Shown here: one piece after another, positions 40,224 through 49,330 of the stretch
How the letters are laid out: the number at the start of each line of letters is the position of its first letter
Position numbering within the stretch: position 1 is the stretch's first letter
Assembly: GCF_900188095.1 (NCBI RefSeq)
Contig: NZ_FZOT01000005.1
Location: forward strand, 62,001-126,000
DNA from: Noviherbaspirillum humi
GTDB lineage: Bacteria; Pseudomonadota; Gammaproteobacteria; Burkholderiales; Burkholderiaceae_D
Length of the DNA stretch: 64,000 bases
Direction of reading: 5' to 3'
Notes under the pieces: model-generated
Told to the model about the DNA's origin: nothing
What the model saw: only the letters and a program-made list of their open reading frames with translations
The model's database searches: none
Translations under genes and position numbers: made by a program

Positions 40224-41603
40224 ATGGTGTCGGCCATGATTCATTTCCGCCGACCCATGTCACGACTTCTCCGATTCACCCGTTTCTCGCTGCGCGACCT
40301 CATGGTGGCGGCAGCGCCGAGCGTCATCGCGCTGGCCGCGGTTTGCATTCTTGCCTATTGGCTGGTCGATCCGGCGCCGCCGTCCAGCATCACGTTGTCC
40401 ACCGGACAGGAAAACAGCGCCTATGAAGACTTCGGCCGGCAGTATGCCGCCGAGCTGGCCAAGGCCGGCATCACCGTCAAGTTAAAGCCCTCGCTCGGCT
40501 CGCGAGAAAACCTGCAGCGCTTGCAGGATGAAGATTCCGGCGTGGACATCGCCTTCGTGCAAAGCGGCACCACCGAGACGGCGGAGGCGGAGAAGGGCGG
40601 ACTGGTCTCGCTCGGCAGCCTGTTCACCGAGCCGGTCTGGCTGTTCTATCGCGGCCGCACCTTGGGCAGCCTGACCCAACTGCGCGGCCTGCGCATCAAT
40701 GCGGGGCCGGAGGGCAGCGGCGTGCCCGCGCTGTTTCGCAAGCTGCTGTCGGTCAACGGCATCGAACCGGAGCAGATCAGGCTCGGCGATCTCGAAAATA
40801 CGCCCGCCACCGTCGCTTTGCTGGAGGGGCGCATCGATGGCCTGGTGTTCAGCTCCGCTCCGGATGCGCCGCTGATCCAGATGCTGCTGCAGACGCCCGG
40901 CGTGAAGCTGTTCGACTTCGCCCAGGCGGAAGCCTATAGCCGGCGCTTTCCCTTCCTGAGCCACGTGGTGCTGCCGCGCGGCATCGTCGACCTTGGCAAG
41001 AACCGGCCGGCGCGCGACTATCACCTGATCGCGCCGACCGCCACGCTGGTGGCGCGGGAAGACCTGCATCCGGCGCTGGTCGACCTGCTGGTGCAGTCGG
41101 CGCAGCAGATCCACGGCGGCGCCGGCTGGTTCCGAAGGCGCGGCGAATTTCCGACGCCGAGCTATACCGAGATTCCGGTGGCGCCGGCGGCGCAGAAAAT
41201 CTACAAGAACGGTCCGCCGCTGCTGCAGCGCTATCTGCCGTTCTGGCTCGCCAACCTGCTGGAGCGGATGTGGGTGCTGGTGGTGGCGCTCGGCGCCCTG
41301 ATCCTGCCGCTGTCCCGCATCATCCCGCCGCTCTACGTGTGGAAGGTCAGGTCGCGCATCTACCGCTGGTACGGGCAGCTGCGGGCGGTGGAGCAGTCAA
41401 TCGAGGACGTGCCGGAGGAACGGCGCAGCCAGGTGTATCCGGAGCAGCTGCGTCGCCTGGCCGACCTGGAGGGAAGGGTGAACCGGATTTCCATTCCGCT
41501 TTCCTTCGCCGAGGAGTTGTATGGCTTGCGCAGCCATATCGACCTGGTGCGCAAGCGGGTGCGGTGGCTGATGGAAGGGCGCGGAAAGGCTGAACCAGGC
41601 TAG
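40224..41603 (+). CDS. TAXI family TRAP-type solute-binding protein, membrane-anchored, orphan
   Basis: A 459-residue protein with an N-terminal membrane segment (about 26-47), a periplasmic TAXI-family binding domain (ITLSTGQENSAYEDFGRQYA, LQDEDSGVDIAFVQSG, LRGLRINAGPEGSG), a second membrane segment (about 350-372) and a cytoplasmic helical tail of about 85 residues. TAXI proteins normally feed a fused TRAP permease; none is encoded nearby, so the partner is elsewhere or the protein is a sensor. Starts at 40224, 40236 and 40257 are all possible, none with a clear ribosome binding site. Its stop codon overlaps that of the convergent rhodanese gene (shared CTAG). Confidence 0.88.
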   Translation: MVSAMIHFRRPMSRLLRFTRFSLRDLMVAAAPSVIALAAVCILAYWLVDPAPPSSITLSTGQENSAYEDFGRQYAAELAKAGITVKLKPSLGSRENLQRLQDEDSGVDIAFVQSGTTETAEAEKGGLVSLGSLFTEPVWLFYRGRTLGSLTQLRGLRINAGPEGSGVPALFRKLLSVNGIEPEQIRLGDLENTPATVALLEGRIDGLVFSSAPDAPLIQMLLQTPGVKLFDFAQAEAYSRRFPFLSHVVLPRGIVDLGKNRPARDYHLIAPTATLVAREDLHPALVDLLVQSAQQIHGGAGWFRRRGEFPTPSYTEIPVAPAAQKIYKNGPPLLQRYLPFWLANLLERMWVLVVALGALILPLSRIIPPLYVWKVRSRIYRWYGQLRAVEQSIEDVPEERRSQVYPEQLRRLADLEGRVNRISIPLSFAEELYGLRSHIDLVRKRVRWLMEGRGKAEPG

Positions 41604-42058
41604 GCGCCCAGCCAGGGCAGGCCGGCTTTGCACCAGCCGCCTATGGTTTTGCGATGGCCTTCGGCGTCCTTGTCGCCTTCAAAGCCCTCGAGGATGTCGA
41701 AGCTGTTGGCAAAGCCGTTCTCCGTGGCGAGCTTGGCGGCATGGCGCGAGCGCACGCCCGACCGGCACAGAAACAGCAGCACCTCATCCTTGCCGGCGAC
41801 CTGAACGAGCTGCTGCAGGAAGTCGGGATTCGGTGCGCCGCCCGGATAGCGGTTCCACTCGACGGCAGCATGCCGATCCGGCGGGATGGCCACCCGGCCG
41901 ACCCAATCCCGCTCGGCATTGGTTCTGACATCCACCAGCTTGACGCCGGGGGTGCTCTGCAAAAGCTCGAAGGCTTCCTGCGGCGTGACGGCGCCGGCAT
42001 ACGGCAAGGCATTGGCCGCGCCGCGCTGGCGCGCCCGGAAAAGGATATCGTTGTCCAT
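41600..42058 (-). CDS. Rhodanese-like domain protein
   Basis: A 152-residue single-domain sulfurtransferase. The active-site loop CRSGVRSRHAA (after LLFLC) has the catalytic Cys; the CH2 motif VDVRTNAERDWVG is present. The start at 42058 (MDNDILFRARQRG) is chosen because the conserved region begins just after; the frame stays open to 42130. It could move sulfane sulfur or detoxify cyanide; neither substrate nor partner is visible. It converges on the TAXI gene with a 4-base overlap. Confidence 0.92.
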   Translation of the reverse strand: MDNDILFRARQRGAANALPYAGAVTPQEAFELLQSTPGVKLVDVRTNAERDWVGRVAIPPDRHAAVEWNRYPGGAPNPDFLQQLVQVAGKDEVLLFLCRSGVRSRHAAKLATENGFANSFDILEGFEGDKDAEGHRKTIGGWCKAGLPWLGA

Positions 42059-42192
42059 GGCTGGAGTCGTATTGGTAAAGCTGAATTGTAAAACGGCGGT
42101 GAGAAACCGGCATTCGGCTTTATGCACCAATATGGGGATGCATAGGCAGGGTTTTCAAGGGAATGCACTATTAATGTGCTGAGATGAATTAT

Positions 42193-42209
42193 TGATCCAA
42201 TTTGGTGCG
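42193..42209 (+). promoter_or_regulatory. Candidate NtrC (GlnG) binding site upstream of glnA
   Basis: TGATCC-AATTT-GGTGCG fits the NtrC dyad TGCACC-N5-GGTGCA in 9 of 12 positions and lies about 106 bases upstream of the -24 element, a typical enhancer distance. Confidence 0.55.
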
Positions 42210-42314
42210 CATCGGCTGATCCGAAATCGACGGGCTCAATAACGATCTTTCAAGAAACACCGGGCTTTTGCCGGCATTTTTCTTGTTTCTTCATCTTGTT
42301 CCTAGTCAAATTCG

Positions 42315-42330
42315 TGGCATGGAATCTGCT
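42315..42330 (+). promoter_or_regulatory. Sigma54 (-24/-12) promoter of glnA
   Basis: TGGCATGGAATCTGCT has GG and GC separated by exactly ten bases, as sigma54 requires; TGGCA and TGC(T) match the consensus. Predicted start near 42341, about 115 bases before the glnA ATG. The rest of 42059-42455 is AT-richer non-coding sequence with no further ORF. Confidence 0.7.
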
Positions 42331-42455
42331 ATCATCCGGGGCTGTTCTGGTTGTGCCCCGCTCAACGCGTCACTCCCCTGTCGCCGTAAGTCGTTCACAC
42401 CATTTCAACAATAAAGCTGTACCAACCATCCATTTTGCTCACTTAGGAGATTCGC

Positions 42456-43871
42456 ATGGCAATGACGGCCGCAGACGTCTTGAAAATGGCGAAGGAGAAC
42501 GAAGTCAAATTCGTCGACTTCCGCTTTGCTGATACACGAGGCAAGGAACAACACGTCACCGTTCCCATTTCGCAGTTCGGCATGGACAAATTCGACTCCG
42601 GCCACGCCTTCGACGGTTCGTCGATCGCCGGCTGGAAGGGCATCGAAGCCTCCGACATGCTGCTGATGCCGGATCCGAACACGGCCAACATCGACCCCTT
42701 CATGGAAGAGACCACCCTCTTCATGCAGTGCGACGTCATCGAGCCGGCCGACGGCAAGGGCTATGACCGCGATCCGCGCTCCATCGCCAAGCGCGCCGAA
42801 GCCTACCTGAAGTCCTCCGGCCTGGGCGATACCGCCTACTTCGGCCCGGAACCCGAATTCTTCATCTTCGACAGCGTCCGCTGGAAAGTCGACATGTCCG
42901 GCTGCTTCGTCAAGGTCGACTCCGAAGAAGCCTCCTGGTCCACCGACCGTGAACTCGAAGGCGGCAACACCGGCCACCGTCCGGCAGTCAAGGGCGGCTA
43001 CTTCCCGGTTCCCCCGGTCGACAGCTTCCAGGACATGCGTTCGGAAATGTCCCTGATCCTCGAAGCCATGGGCATCCCGGTCGAAGTCCACCACCATGAA
43101 GTGGCCGGCGCCGGCCAGAACGAACTCGGCACCAAGTTCTCCACCCTGGTGCAGCGCGCCGACTGGACCCAGAACCTGAAGTACGTGATCTGGAACGTCG
43201 CCCACACCTACGGCAAGACCGCGACCTTCATGCCGAAGCCCATCGTCGGCGACAACGGTTCCGGCATGCACGTCCACCAGTCCGTCTGGAAGGATGGCCA
43301 GAACCTGTTCGCAGGCGACGGCTACGCCGGCCTGTCCGAATTCGCGCTGTACTACATCGGCGGCATCATCAAACATGCCCGCGCGCTGAACGCGATCACC
43401 AACCCGGGCACCAACTCTTACAAGCGCCTGGTGCCTGGCTTCGAAGCCCCGGTCAAGCTGGCTTACTCCGCCCGCAACCGTTCCGCTTCGATCCGCATTC
43501 CGCACGTGGCGAATCCGAAAGGCCGCCGCATCGAAGCCCGTTTCCCGGATCCCCTGGCCAACCCGTACCTGTGCTTCTCCGCGCTGCTGATGGCGGGCCT
43601 GGACGGCGTCCAGAACAAGATCCACCCGGGCGAAGCCGCGACCAAGGACCTGTACCACCTGCCGCCCGAGGAAGACAAGCTGGTTCCGACCGTTTGCTCC
43701 TCCCTCGATCAGGCGCTGGAGTACCTGGACAAGGACCGCGAGTTCCTGACCCGCGGCGGCGTGTTCAGCGACTCCATGATCGATGCCTACATTGAACTGA
43801 AGATGCAGGAAGTCACCCGATTCCGCATGACCACCCACCCGGTCGAGTTCGACATGTACTACTCGCTGTAA
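42456..43871 (+). CDS. glnA: Glutamine synthetase type I
   Basis: GlnA makes glutamine from glutamate, ammonia and ATP. The 471-residue dodecamer-type enzyme has DGSSIAGW, the PEPEFFIFD and [10 protein letters not shown] metal/ammonia motifs, and the adenylylation site [10 protein letters not shown] with Tyr400, so it should be controlled by GlnE. The ATG follows TAGGAG. Control by sigma54 and NtrC is suggested by the upstream sites. Codon use is strongly biased, as in highly expressed genes. A terminator follows within 35 bases. Confidence 0.98.
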   Translation: MAMTAADVLKMAKENEVKFVDFRFADTRGKEQHVTVPISQFGMDKFDSGHAFDGSSIAGWKGIEASDMLLMPDPNTANIDPFMEETTLFMQCDVIEPADGKGYDRDPRSIAKRAEAYLKSSGLGDTAYFGPEPEFFIFDSVRWKVDMSGCFVKVDSEEASWSTDRELEGGNTGHRPAVKGGYFPVPPVDSFQDMRSEMSLILEAMGIPVEVHHHEVAGAGQNELGTKFSTLVQRADWTQNLKYVIWNVAHTYGKTATFMPKPIVGDNGSGMHVHQSVWKDGQNLFAGDGYAGLSEFALYYIGGIIKHARALNAITNPGTNSYKRLVPGFEAPVKLAYSARNRSASIRIPHVANPKGRRIEARFPDPLANPYLCFSALLMAGLDGVQNKIHPGEAATKDLYHLPPEEDKLVPTVCSSLDQALEYLDKDREFLTRGGVFSDSMIDAYIELKMQEVTRFRMTTHPVEFDMYYSL

Positions 43872-43904
43872 TACCGGCAACGGTTTACAGCAGGCAGCAT
43901 CAAC

Positions 43905-43940
43905 AGGCGGGAAAGCTCAGGCTTTCCCGCCTTTGTTTTT
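43905..43940 (+). terminator. Intrinsic terminator after glnA
   Basis: A perfect 12-bp stem (43905-43916 with 43921-43932), TCAG loop, then TTGTTTTT. It partly uncouples glnA from the downstream regulatory genes. Confidence 0.92.
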
Positions 43941-44058
43941 GGAAATGGCGAAGGCCTTACCTGTTGTATGCTTCGTGCGCTGCTTCGGGTTTTTGTTTGA
44001 AATGCCCGGAACCATCATCTACACTGACTATTCGCCATTGTTTCTTCAAAGAAATATC

Positions 44059-44550
44059 ATGAAATCCAAGCTTCTCATCGTTTTTCTCCTTGCCGCCGCT
44101 TCGAGCGCGGCGTGGGCGCAAACCGAGATATTTCAATGCGTGTCCGCGGATGGCGCGGTGGAATTCCGCAATACCGGGCCGCAAAGAGGCTGCAAGCGGA
44201 TGGACCTTCCGGCGCAGAACGTCATCCCCGCCCCGAAGCGGATCGTGGCCCAGGCGGCAGCTGCGAAGCCGGCCGCGTCGGCCTCGCCCGCCGGCTTTCC
44301 CAAGGTGGATGGCGATACCCAGAAGGCACGTGACAGCGACCGGCGCCAGATCCTGCAGGATGAGCTGAAGGCGGAGGAACGGAAGCTGGCGGAACTGAAA
44401 AAGGAATTCAACAACGGCGAGCCGGAGCGCCGCGGCGACGAGCGCAACTACGCCAAATACCAGGAGCGGGTCGCGGGCATGAAGGAAGACATCAACCGGA
44501 CCGAGAAGAATGTCGAGGCGCTGCAGCGCGAAATCGGCAACCTGAAATAA
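44059..44550 (+). CDS. DUF4124 domain secreted protein
   Basis: A 163-residue exported protein: signal peptide (MKSKLLIVFLLAAASSAAWA, cut before QTE), a short DUF4124-like domain (IFQCVSADGAVEFRNTGPQRGCKRMDL with two Cys), a Pro/Ala linker and a charged C-terminal coiled coil (about 105-163). The function of DUF4124 is unknown. It is bracketed by terminators (43905, 44574), so it is probably its own unit. Its position between glnA and glnL recurs in this family from what I recall, but a role in nitrogen control is unproven. Confidence 0.8.
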   Translation: MKSKLLIVFLLAAASSAAWAQTEIFQCVSADGAVEFRNTGPQRGCKRMDLPAQNVIPAPKRIVAQAAAAKPAASASPAGFPKVDGDTQKARDSDRRQILQDELKAEERKLAELKKEFNNGEPERRGDERNYAKYQERVAGMKEDINRTEKNVEALQREIGNLK

Positions 44551-44573
44551 GCTGGGTACAACGCTTGCTTAGT

Positions 44574-44605
44574 AGAAGGCCGCGCATGCGGCCTTCTTGC
44601 TTTTT
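44574..44605 (+). terminator. Intrinsic terminator after the DUF4124 gene
   Basis: A 10-bp stem (44574-44583 with 44588-44597), GCAT loop, then TTGCTTTTT. Confidence 0.8.
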
Positions 44606-44798
44606 CAGGGCCGGATGCGCGTGGCGCGGGGCTGTGAAGCCAAAGCCCCGCTCAGGACAACTCGGCGCATTCGGCGGATACTATCCGCTTGCGCTGCCGC
44701 GAACGCCGTCTTCGGTCGAAGCGGACCGATCCCGATTGAGTGAATTGAAATCCGCCCAACTTTTTCCTGCCGTCTTCGACACGCCAGCTCAAGCCAGC

Positions 44799-45899
44799 AT
44801 GCCTGCCTCGTCAAAAACCATCTCGCTCAAGGACGCGCCCGCCATGCTGGCCGGCCTCGACCTGCTGTCCTCGGCGGTGCTCATCCTCGACAATGCCGGC
44901 CGCGTCATCTACGCCAATCCTGCCGCCGAACATCTGCTCGAATCGTCGTTCAAGGCGCTCGCCAACCAGGCGCTGGACTCGCTCTTCCTGAATGGCAGCG
45001 ACCTTGCCAGCATCTTCGTCGAGGCGGTGCAGCACAAGTTCGCCGACAAGCGCCTCGACCTGGTGCTGGAGCGTCCCGGCCGGGTGCCGCTGCACGTTCA
45101 TGTGATCGTCACCGCGCTCGACAGTCCCGACACGCCGGTGCTGATCGAACTGCGCGAGAACGTGCAGCAGCTCAAGCTCGACCGCGAGGAGCGGCTGCTG
45201 GAGCAGGGGCAGGCCAACAAGGAGCTGATCCGCAATCTCGCGCACGAGATCAAGAATCCGCTCGGCGGCATCCGCGGCGCGGCGCAGCTGCTGGAGCTGG
45301 AGCTGCCGGAGCGGCATCTGAAGGAGCTGCGCGAATATACCCAGGTGATCATCAAGGAGGCGGACCGCCTGCAGACACTGGTCGACCGGCTGCTGGCGCC
45401 GCATCGCCGCCCGCATATCGTCGGCGACGTCAACATCCATGAAGTGTTCGAGCGCGTGCGCAGCCTGATGATGGCCGAGTTCCCGTCGGGCCTCAGCATC
45501 CGGCGCGACTACGATCTCTCGCTGCCCGAATTCCGCGGCGACAAGGAGCAGCTGATCCAGGCGGTGCTCAACATCGCGCGCAATGCGGCGCAGTCGCTTT
45601 CGGACCGCATCAAGGCCGGCGATGCGGAACTGGTGCTGCAGACCCGCGTCGCGCGCCAGGTGACGCTCGCCAAAGTTCGTTACAGGCTGGCACTAGACTT
45701 GCATATCATCGACAACGGACCCGGCATTCCCGAGGACATCCGCGATCGCATCTTCTATCCGCTGGTATCCGGCAGGGAGGGCGGCAGCGGACTCGGACTG
45801 ACCCTGGCGCAGACTTTCGTGCAGCAGCATCTCGGCGTGATCGAATGTGCCAGCCGGCCCGGATGCACCGACTTCAGGATCTTGATCCCGCTGCCCTGA
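44799..45899 (+). CDS. glnL: Nitrogen regulation sensor kinase NtrB
   Basis: GlnL (NtrB) phosphorylates or dephosphorylates GlnG under control of PII. The 366-residue soluble kinase has an N-terminal PAS domain (AVLILDNAGRVIYANPAAE, about 25-45), the H-box NLAHEIKNPLGGIRGAAQLL (His149), the N-box and the HIIDNGPGIPE and GGSGLGLTLAQ ATP motifs. I chose ATG 44799; the open frame runs back through the terminator hairpin. The 248-base gap before it holds that terminator and no clear promoter. glnG follows 53 bases later. Confidence 0.96.
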   Translation: MPASSKTISLKDAPAMLAGLDLLSSAVLILDNAGRVIYANPAAEHLLESSFKALANQALDSLFLNGSDLASIFVEAVQHKFADKRLDLVLERPGRVPLHVHVIVTALDSPDTPVLIELRENVQQLKLDREERLLEQGQANKELIRNLAHEIKNPLGGIRGAAQLLELELPERHLKELREYTQVIIKEADRLQTLVDRLLAPHRRPHIVGDVNIHEVFERVRSLMMAEFPSGLSIRRDYDLSLPEFRGDKEQLIQAVLNIARNAAQSLSDRIKAGDAELVLQTRVARQVTLAKVRYRLALDLHIIDNGPGIPEDIRDRIFYPLVSGREGGSGLGLTLAQTFVQQHLGVIECASRPGCTDFRILIPLP

Positions 45900-45952
45900 A
45901 TGCAGCATGAACGTGCCAGATCAACGCCATACACCAGGACACCAACAACAGC

Positions 45953-47530
45953 ATGAAGCCAATCTGGATAGTCGACGACGATGAATCAATCCGCTGGGTA
46001 CTCGAGAAAGCACTGGCACGCGAGAACCTGGCCACCAGGAGCTTTGCCAACGCCCGCGATGCGATGATCGCGCTCGAGACCAGCACGCCGCAGGTGCTGG
46101 TCTCCGACATCCGCATGCCAGGCGAAACCGGCCTCGAACTGCTGCAGGCGGTGAAGGCGCGCCATCCCGGCCTGCCGGTCATCATCATCACCGCCTTCTC
46201 CGACCTCGACTCGGCGGTGGCCGCGTTCCAGGGCGGCGCCTTCGAATACCTGGCCAAGCCCTTCGACGTCGACAAGGCGGTGGAGCTGATCCGCCGCGCG
46301 CTGGAGGAAAGCCTGCGCGAGGCCGACGTCGAGCAGGCTAGCGACGACACTCCGGAAATCCTTGGCCAGGCGCCGGCGATGCAGGACGTGTTCCGCGCCA
46401 TCGGCCGCCTGTCGCAGTCCAACGTGACGGTGCTCATCACCGGCGAATCCGGCACCGGCAAGGAGCTGGTCGCCCGCGCCCTGCACAAGCACAGCCCGCG
46501 CGCCAGCCAGCCGTACATCGCGCTCAACACCGCCGCCATTCCCAAGGACTTGCTCGAGTCCGAACTGTTCGGCCATGAGCGCGGCGCGTTCACCGGCGCG
46601 CAGGCCATGCGGCGAGGCCGCTTCGAGCAGGCGGAGAACGGCACTCTTTTCCTCGACGAGATCGGCGACATGCCCTTCGACCTGCAGACCCGTCTGCTGC
46701 GGGTGCTGTCGGACGGCCATTTCTACCGCGTCGGCGGCCATCAGCCGCTCAAGGCCAACGTGCGCGTCATCGCCGCCACCCACCAGAACCTGGAGCAGCG
46801 GGTGAAGGAAGGGCTGTTCCGCGAAGACTTGTATCACCGCCTCAACGTGATCCGCCTGCGCCTTCCCAGCCTGCGCGAACGGCGCGAGGACATCCCGCTG
46901 CTGACCCGCCATTTCCTGGCGCAGAGCGCCCGACAGCTCGGCGTGGAAGCCAAGCGCATGTCCGACAGCGCCATGGCCTTCCTCGCCAGCCTGGAACTGC
47001 CCGGCAACGTGCGGCAGCTGGAAAACCTGTGCAACTGGATCACCGTCATGGCACCCGGGCAGACGGTGGAAGTCAAGGATCTGCCGCAGGATCTGATCCA
47101 GGGACATGAGCCCGTCGCCGTCGTGCCCATGCCGAGCGCGGCGCCGGCGCCTGTCTGGGAACGCGCCGCCAGCCATGCCATCGCGAGCGAACCGGCGCCC
47201 GTTGCCATGCTTGCGGGAGGCATGCCAAGCCCGTATTCAATGCCGTCCATGCCCGCTCCCGTCTCCGGCCCCGACATTGCGCTGCGGCCGTCGGAACCCA
47301 AGCCGAGCTGGATCACCCTGCTCGAAACCGAGGCGGCGCAATTGCTGGCCGCCGGTCAGCCCGAGGTGATGGACGCGCTCGGACGCAAGTTCGAGTCTGC
47401 GGTGATCAAGACGGCGCTGAAGCATACTCACGGCCGCAAGAACGACGCGGCGATCCGTCTCGGCATCGGCCGCAACACCATCACCCGCAAGATCCACGAA
47501 CTCGGCATCGACGGCGCCAGCGACGACTGA
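45953..47530 (+). CDS. glnG: Nitrogen regulation response regulator NtrC
   Basis: GlnG (NtrC) activates sigma54 promoters under nitrogen limitation, including very likely glnA here. The 525-residue protein has a receiver domain (phospho-acceptor Asp52 in VSDIRMPG), an AAA+ domain with GESGTGKE and the sigma54-contacting GAFTGA, and a C-terminal Fis-type helix-turn-helix (AIRLGIGRNTITRKIHELG). It is about 55 residues longer than E. coli NtrC because of a Pro/Ala/Met-rich linker at about 386-448 between AAA+ and DNA-binding domains. A terminator follows 25 bases after the stop. Confidence 0.97.
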   Translation: MKPIWIVDDDESIRWVLEKALARENLATRSFANARDAMIALETSTPQVLVSDIRMPGETGLELLQAVKARHPGLPVIIITAFSDLDSAVAAFQGGAFEYLAKPFDVDKAVELIRRALEESLREADVEQASDDTPEILGQAPAMQDVFRAIGRLSQSNVTVLITGESGTGKELVARALHKHSPRASQPYIALNTAAIPKDLLESELFGHERGAFTGAQAMRRGRFEQAENGTLFLDEIGDMPFDLQTRLLRVLSDGHFYRVGGHQPLKANVRVIAATHQNLEQRVKEGLFREDLYHRLNVIRLRLPSLRERREDIPLLTRHFLAQSARQLGVEAKRMSDSAMAFLASLELPGNVRQLENLCNWITVMAPGQTVEVKDLPQDLIQGHEPVAVVPMPSAAPAPVWERAASHAIASEPAPVAMLAGGMPSPYSMPSMPAPVSGPDIALRPSEPKPSWITLLETEAAQLLAAGQPEVMDALGRKFESAVIKTALKHTHGRKNDAAIRLGIGRNTITRKIHELGIDGASDD

Positions 47531-47555
47531 CGCTTGACCCGAGCCGCTCTCCTGG

Positions 47556-47583
47556 AGCCGCATGCCACGCATGCGGCTTTTTT
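47556..47583 (+). terminator. Intrinsic terminator after glnG
   Basis: A 10-bp stem (47556-47565 with 47569-47578), 3-base loop CAC and T6 (47578-47583). The 240 bases from here to the next gene contain no ORF I trust and no clear promoter. Confidence 0.88.
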
Positions 47584-47823
47584 GTTTTCCGTTTCTGGCA
47601 CGCCGGGCTGCGCATCATTTTGGGTGCTGCGCCGTTCATCCTGGTGCAGCATGCGCATCGATCTGCTGCAGAAAAGGGCGCCAAGCGCCATTCTCCTTGC
47701 GCTGGGCATCGCTGCGTGCCGCCGAAGCTTTATGCACCGCAAGGCAATGATCCCGCCTGCGACGTACGCTCGTTCGGCATGGCGGCATTTTGCCGCCTCC
47801 GTACCTTCTCCATTCCGGAAACA

Positions 47824-49095
47824 ATGAAACGCTTCTTCCAGATCGCCGTCGCGGTTGTCCTGACCCTGGGCCTGGCCCTGGTCGTCGCCAATTTCATGAC
47901 CGGGGAGAAGAAGATCGAGGTGCAGGTTCATCACCTCTACGACGTGCGCGATCCGCAATACCTGCGCTCCATGGGCGTGCTGCTCGGGCCTTCGATCATG
48001 CGCGGCAACCAGGTGCGCCATTTTGAGAACGGCAAAGAGATTTTCCCGGCCATGCTGGAAGCGATCCGGTCAGCGCGCAAGACGATTACCTTCGAAACCT
48101 ATATCTATTGGTCGGGTGAAGTGGGGCGCGCCTTCGCCGACGCGCTGAAGGAGCGGGCGGCGGCCGGCGTCAAGGTGCATGTGCTGCTCGACTGGGTCGG
48201 CAGCGCGAAGATGGACGAGGCGATGCTGGAAGAGATGAAGCGGGCGGGAGTGGAAGTGGAACGCTACCACAAGCCGACCTGGGACACGCTCACCCGCCTC
48301 AACAACCGCACCCACCGCAAGCTGCTGATAATCGATGGCCGCATCGGCTTCACCGGCGGCGTCGGCATCGCCGACCAATGGGACGGGAATGCCCAGGATC
48401 CGCAGCACTGGCGCGACTCGCACTTCCGGGTGGAGGGGCCGGTGGCGGCCACCTTCCAGGCGGTGTTCCTCGACAACTGGACCAAGGCGACCGGCAAGGT
48501 GCTGCATGGCGACGATTATCTGCCGCTGGTACCCAATACGGGCGACGTAGCGGCGCAGATGTTCAGCAGCTCGCCTACCGGCGGCAGCGAAAGCATGCAC
48601 CTGATGTACCTGCTGTCGATCGCCTCGTCCAGCCAGAGCATCCTGCTGGCCAATTCCTATTTCGTGCCGGACGATCTTGCGGTCGGGGCGTTGGTGGAGG
48701 CGGCCAAGCGCGGCGTGAAGATCAGGATCATCACGCCGGGCGAGCATATCGATACCGAGGTGGTGCGGCGCGCATCGCGCGCACGCTGGGGCGCCTTGCT
48801 GCGGGCGGGCATCGAGATCCACGAGTACCAGCCCACCATGTACCACTGCAAGATCATGATCGTCGACGGCTTCCTGGTATCGACCGGTTCCACCAACTTC
48901 GATCCGCGCTCCTTCCGCCTCAACGACGAAGCCAACCTCAACATCTACGACGAGGCATTCGCGCGCCAGATGACGCAGGTATTCGACGAGGATCTGAAGC
49001 GCTCGAAGCGCATCACGCTGCAGGCGTGGGAAAACCGTCCGCTGCTGGAACGGGCTGCGGAGCATGTGCTGTCGCTGTTCGGCGGACAGCTATAG
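47824..49095 (+). CDS. Phospholipase D-family cardiolipin synthase-like protein
   Basis: A 423-residue membrane-anchored PLD-superfamily enzyme. One membrane segment (about 5-23) is followed by two HKD motifs, HRKLLIIDG (His164) and HCKIMIVDG (His341), each followed by GxTGG/STGSTNFDPRS. This arrangement matches cardiolipin synthase B (ClsB)-type enzymes, which transfer phosphatidyl groups in membrane lipid synthesis. No double N-terminal hairpin as in ClsA is present. The ATG at 47824 gives the membrane anchor; the upstream frame is not conserved. Confidence 0.9.
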   Translation: MKRFFQIAVAVVLTLGLALVVANFMTGEKKIEVQVHHLYDVRDPQYLRSMGVLLGPSIMRGNQVRHFENGKEIFPAMLEAIRSARKTITFETYIYWSGEVGRAFADALKERAAAGVKVHVLLDWVGSAKMDEAMLEEMKRAGVEVERYHKPTWDTLTRLNNRTHRKLLIIDGRIGFTGGVGIADQWDGNAQDPQHWRDSHFRVEGPVAATFQAVFLDNWTKATGKVLHGDDYLPLVPNTGDVAAQMFSSSPTGGSESMHLMYLLSIASSSQSILLANSYFVPDDLAVGALVEAAKRGVKIRIITPGEHIDTEVVRRASRARWGALLRAGIEIHEYQPTMYHCKIMIVDGFLVSTGSTNFDPRSFRLNDEANLNIYDEAFARQMTQVFDEDLKRSKRITLQAWENRPLLERAAEHVLSLFGGQL

Positions 49096-49138
49096 AAGAG
49101 GCAAAAAGGCAGCGCCAGGGAAAACGGCAGAGCCGGTT

Positions 49139-49330
49139 TCAGCTGTTGCGGCGCGGGTAGCCCTCGGCCAGGATGCGCACCCATACCTTGTCCTTTTCCT
49201 CCGCCGACATGAAGACCCAGTTCGCCACTTCCGCCACGGTGCGGCCGCAGCCCCGGCAGACATCGTCGAAGGTGGTGGAGCAGACGGCGACGCAGGGCGT
49301 GTCGGGCCGCTTGGACGGGGAATCTTGCAT
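49139..49330 (-). CDS. DUF1289 domain protein
   Basis: A 63-residue protein of the DUF1289 family: four cysteines in CVAVC and DVCRGCGRT, then WVFMSAEEKDKVWVRIL. Members are predicted to bind a metal or Fe-S cluster through these Cys. No function is known. It lies between the cardiolipin synthase (convergent) and prpR (same strand, about 95 bases upstream) and starts at ATG 49330. Confidence 0.85.
   Translation of the reverse strand: MQDSPSKRPDTPCVAVCSTTFDDVCRGCGRTVAEVANWVFMSAEEKDKVWVRILAEGYPRRNS

Noticed and set aside
42260-42292. CCGG...CCGG hairpin with T run upstream of glnA as a terminator of the rhodanese region
   Set aside because: Stem is only four pairs, and no plus-strand gene ends there.
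47596-47612. TGGCACG...TGC sequence before the cardiolipin synthase gene as a sigma54 promoter
   Set aside because: GG and GC are 11 bases apart, whereas sigma54 needs 10; 212 bases from the gene.
49121-49138. CGGC-AGA-GCCG hairpin between the cardiolipin synthase and DUF1289 genes as a terminator
   Set aside because: Four-pair stem, too weak to call, although A/T runs flank it.
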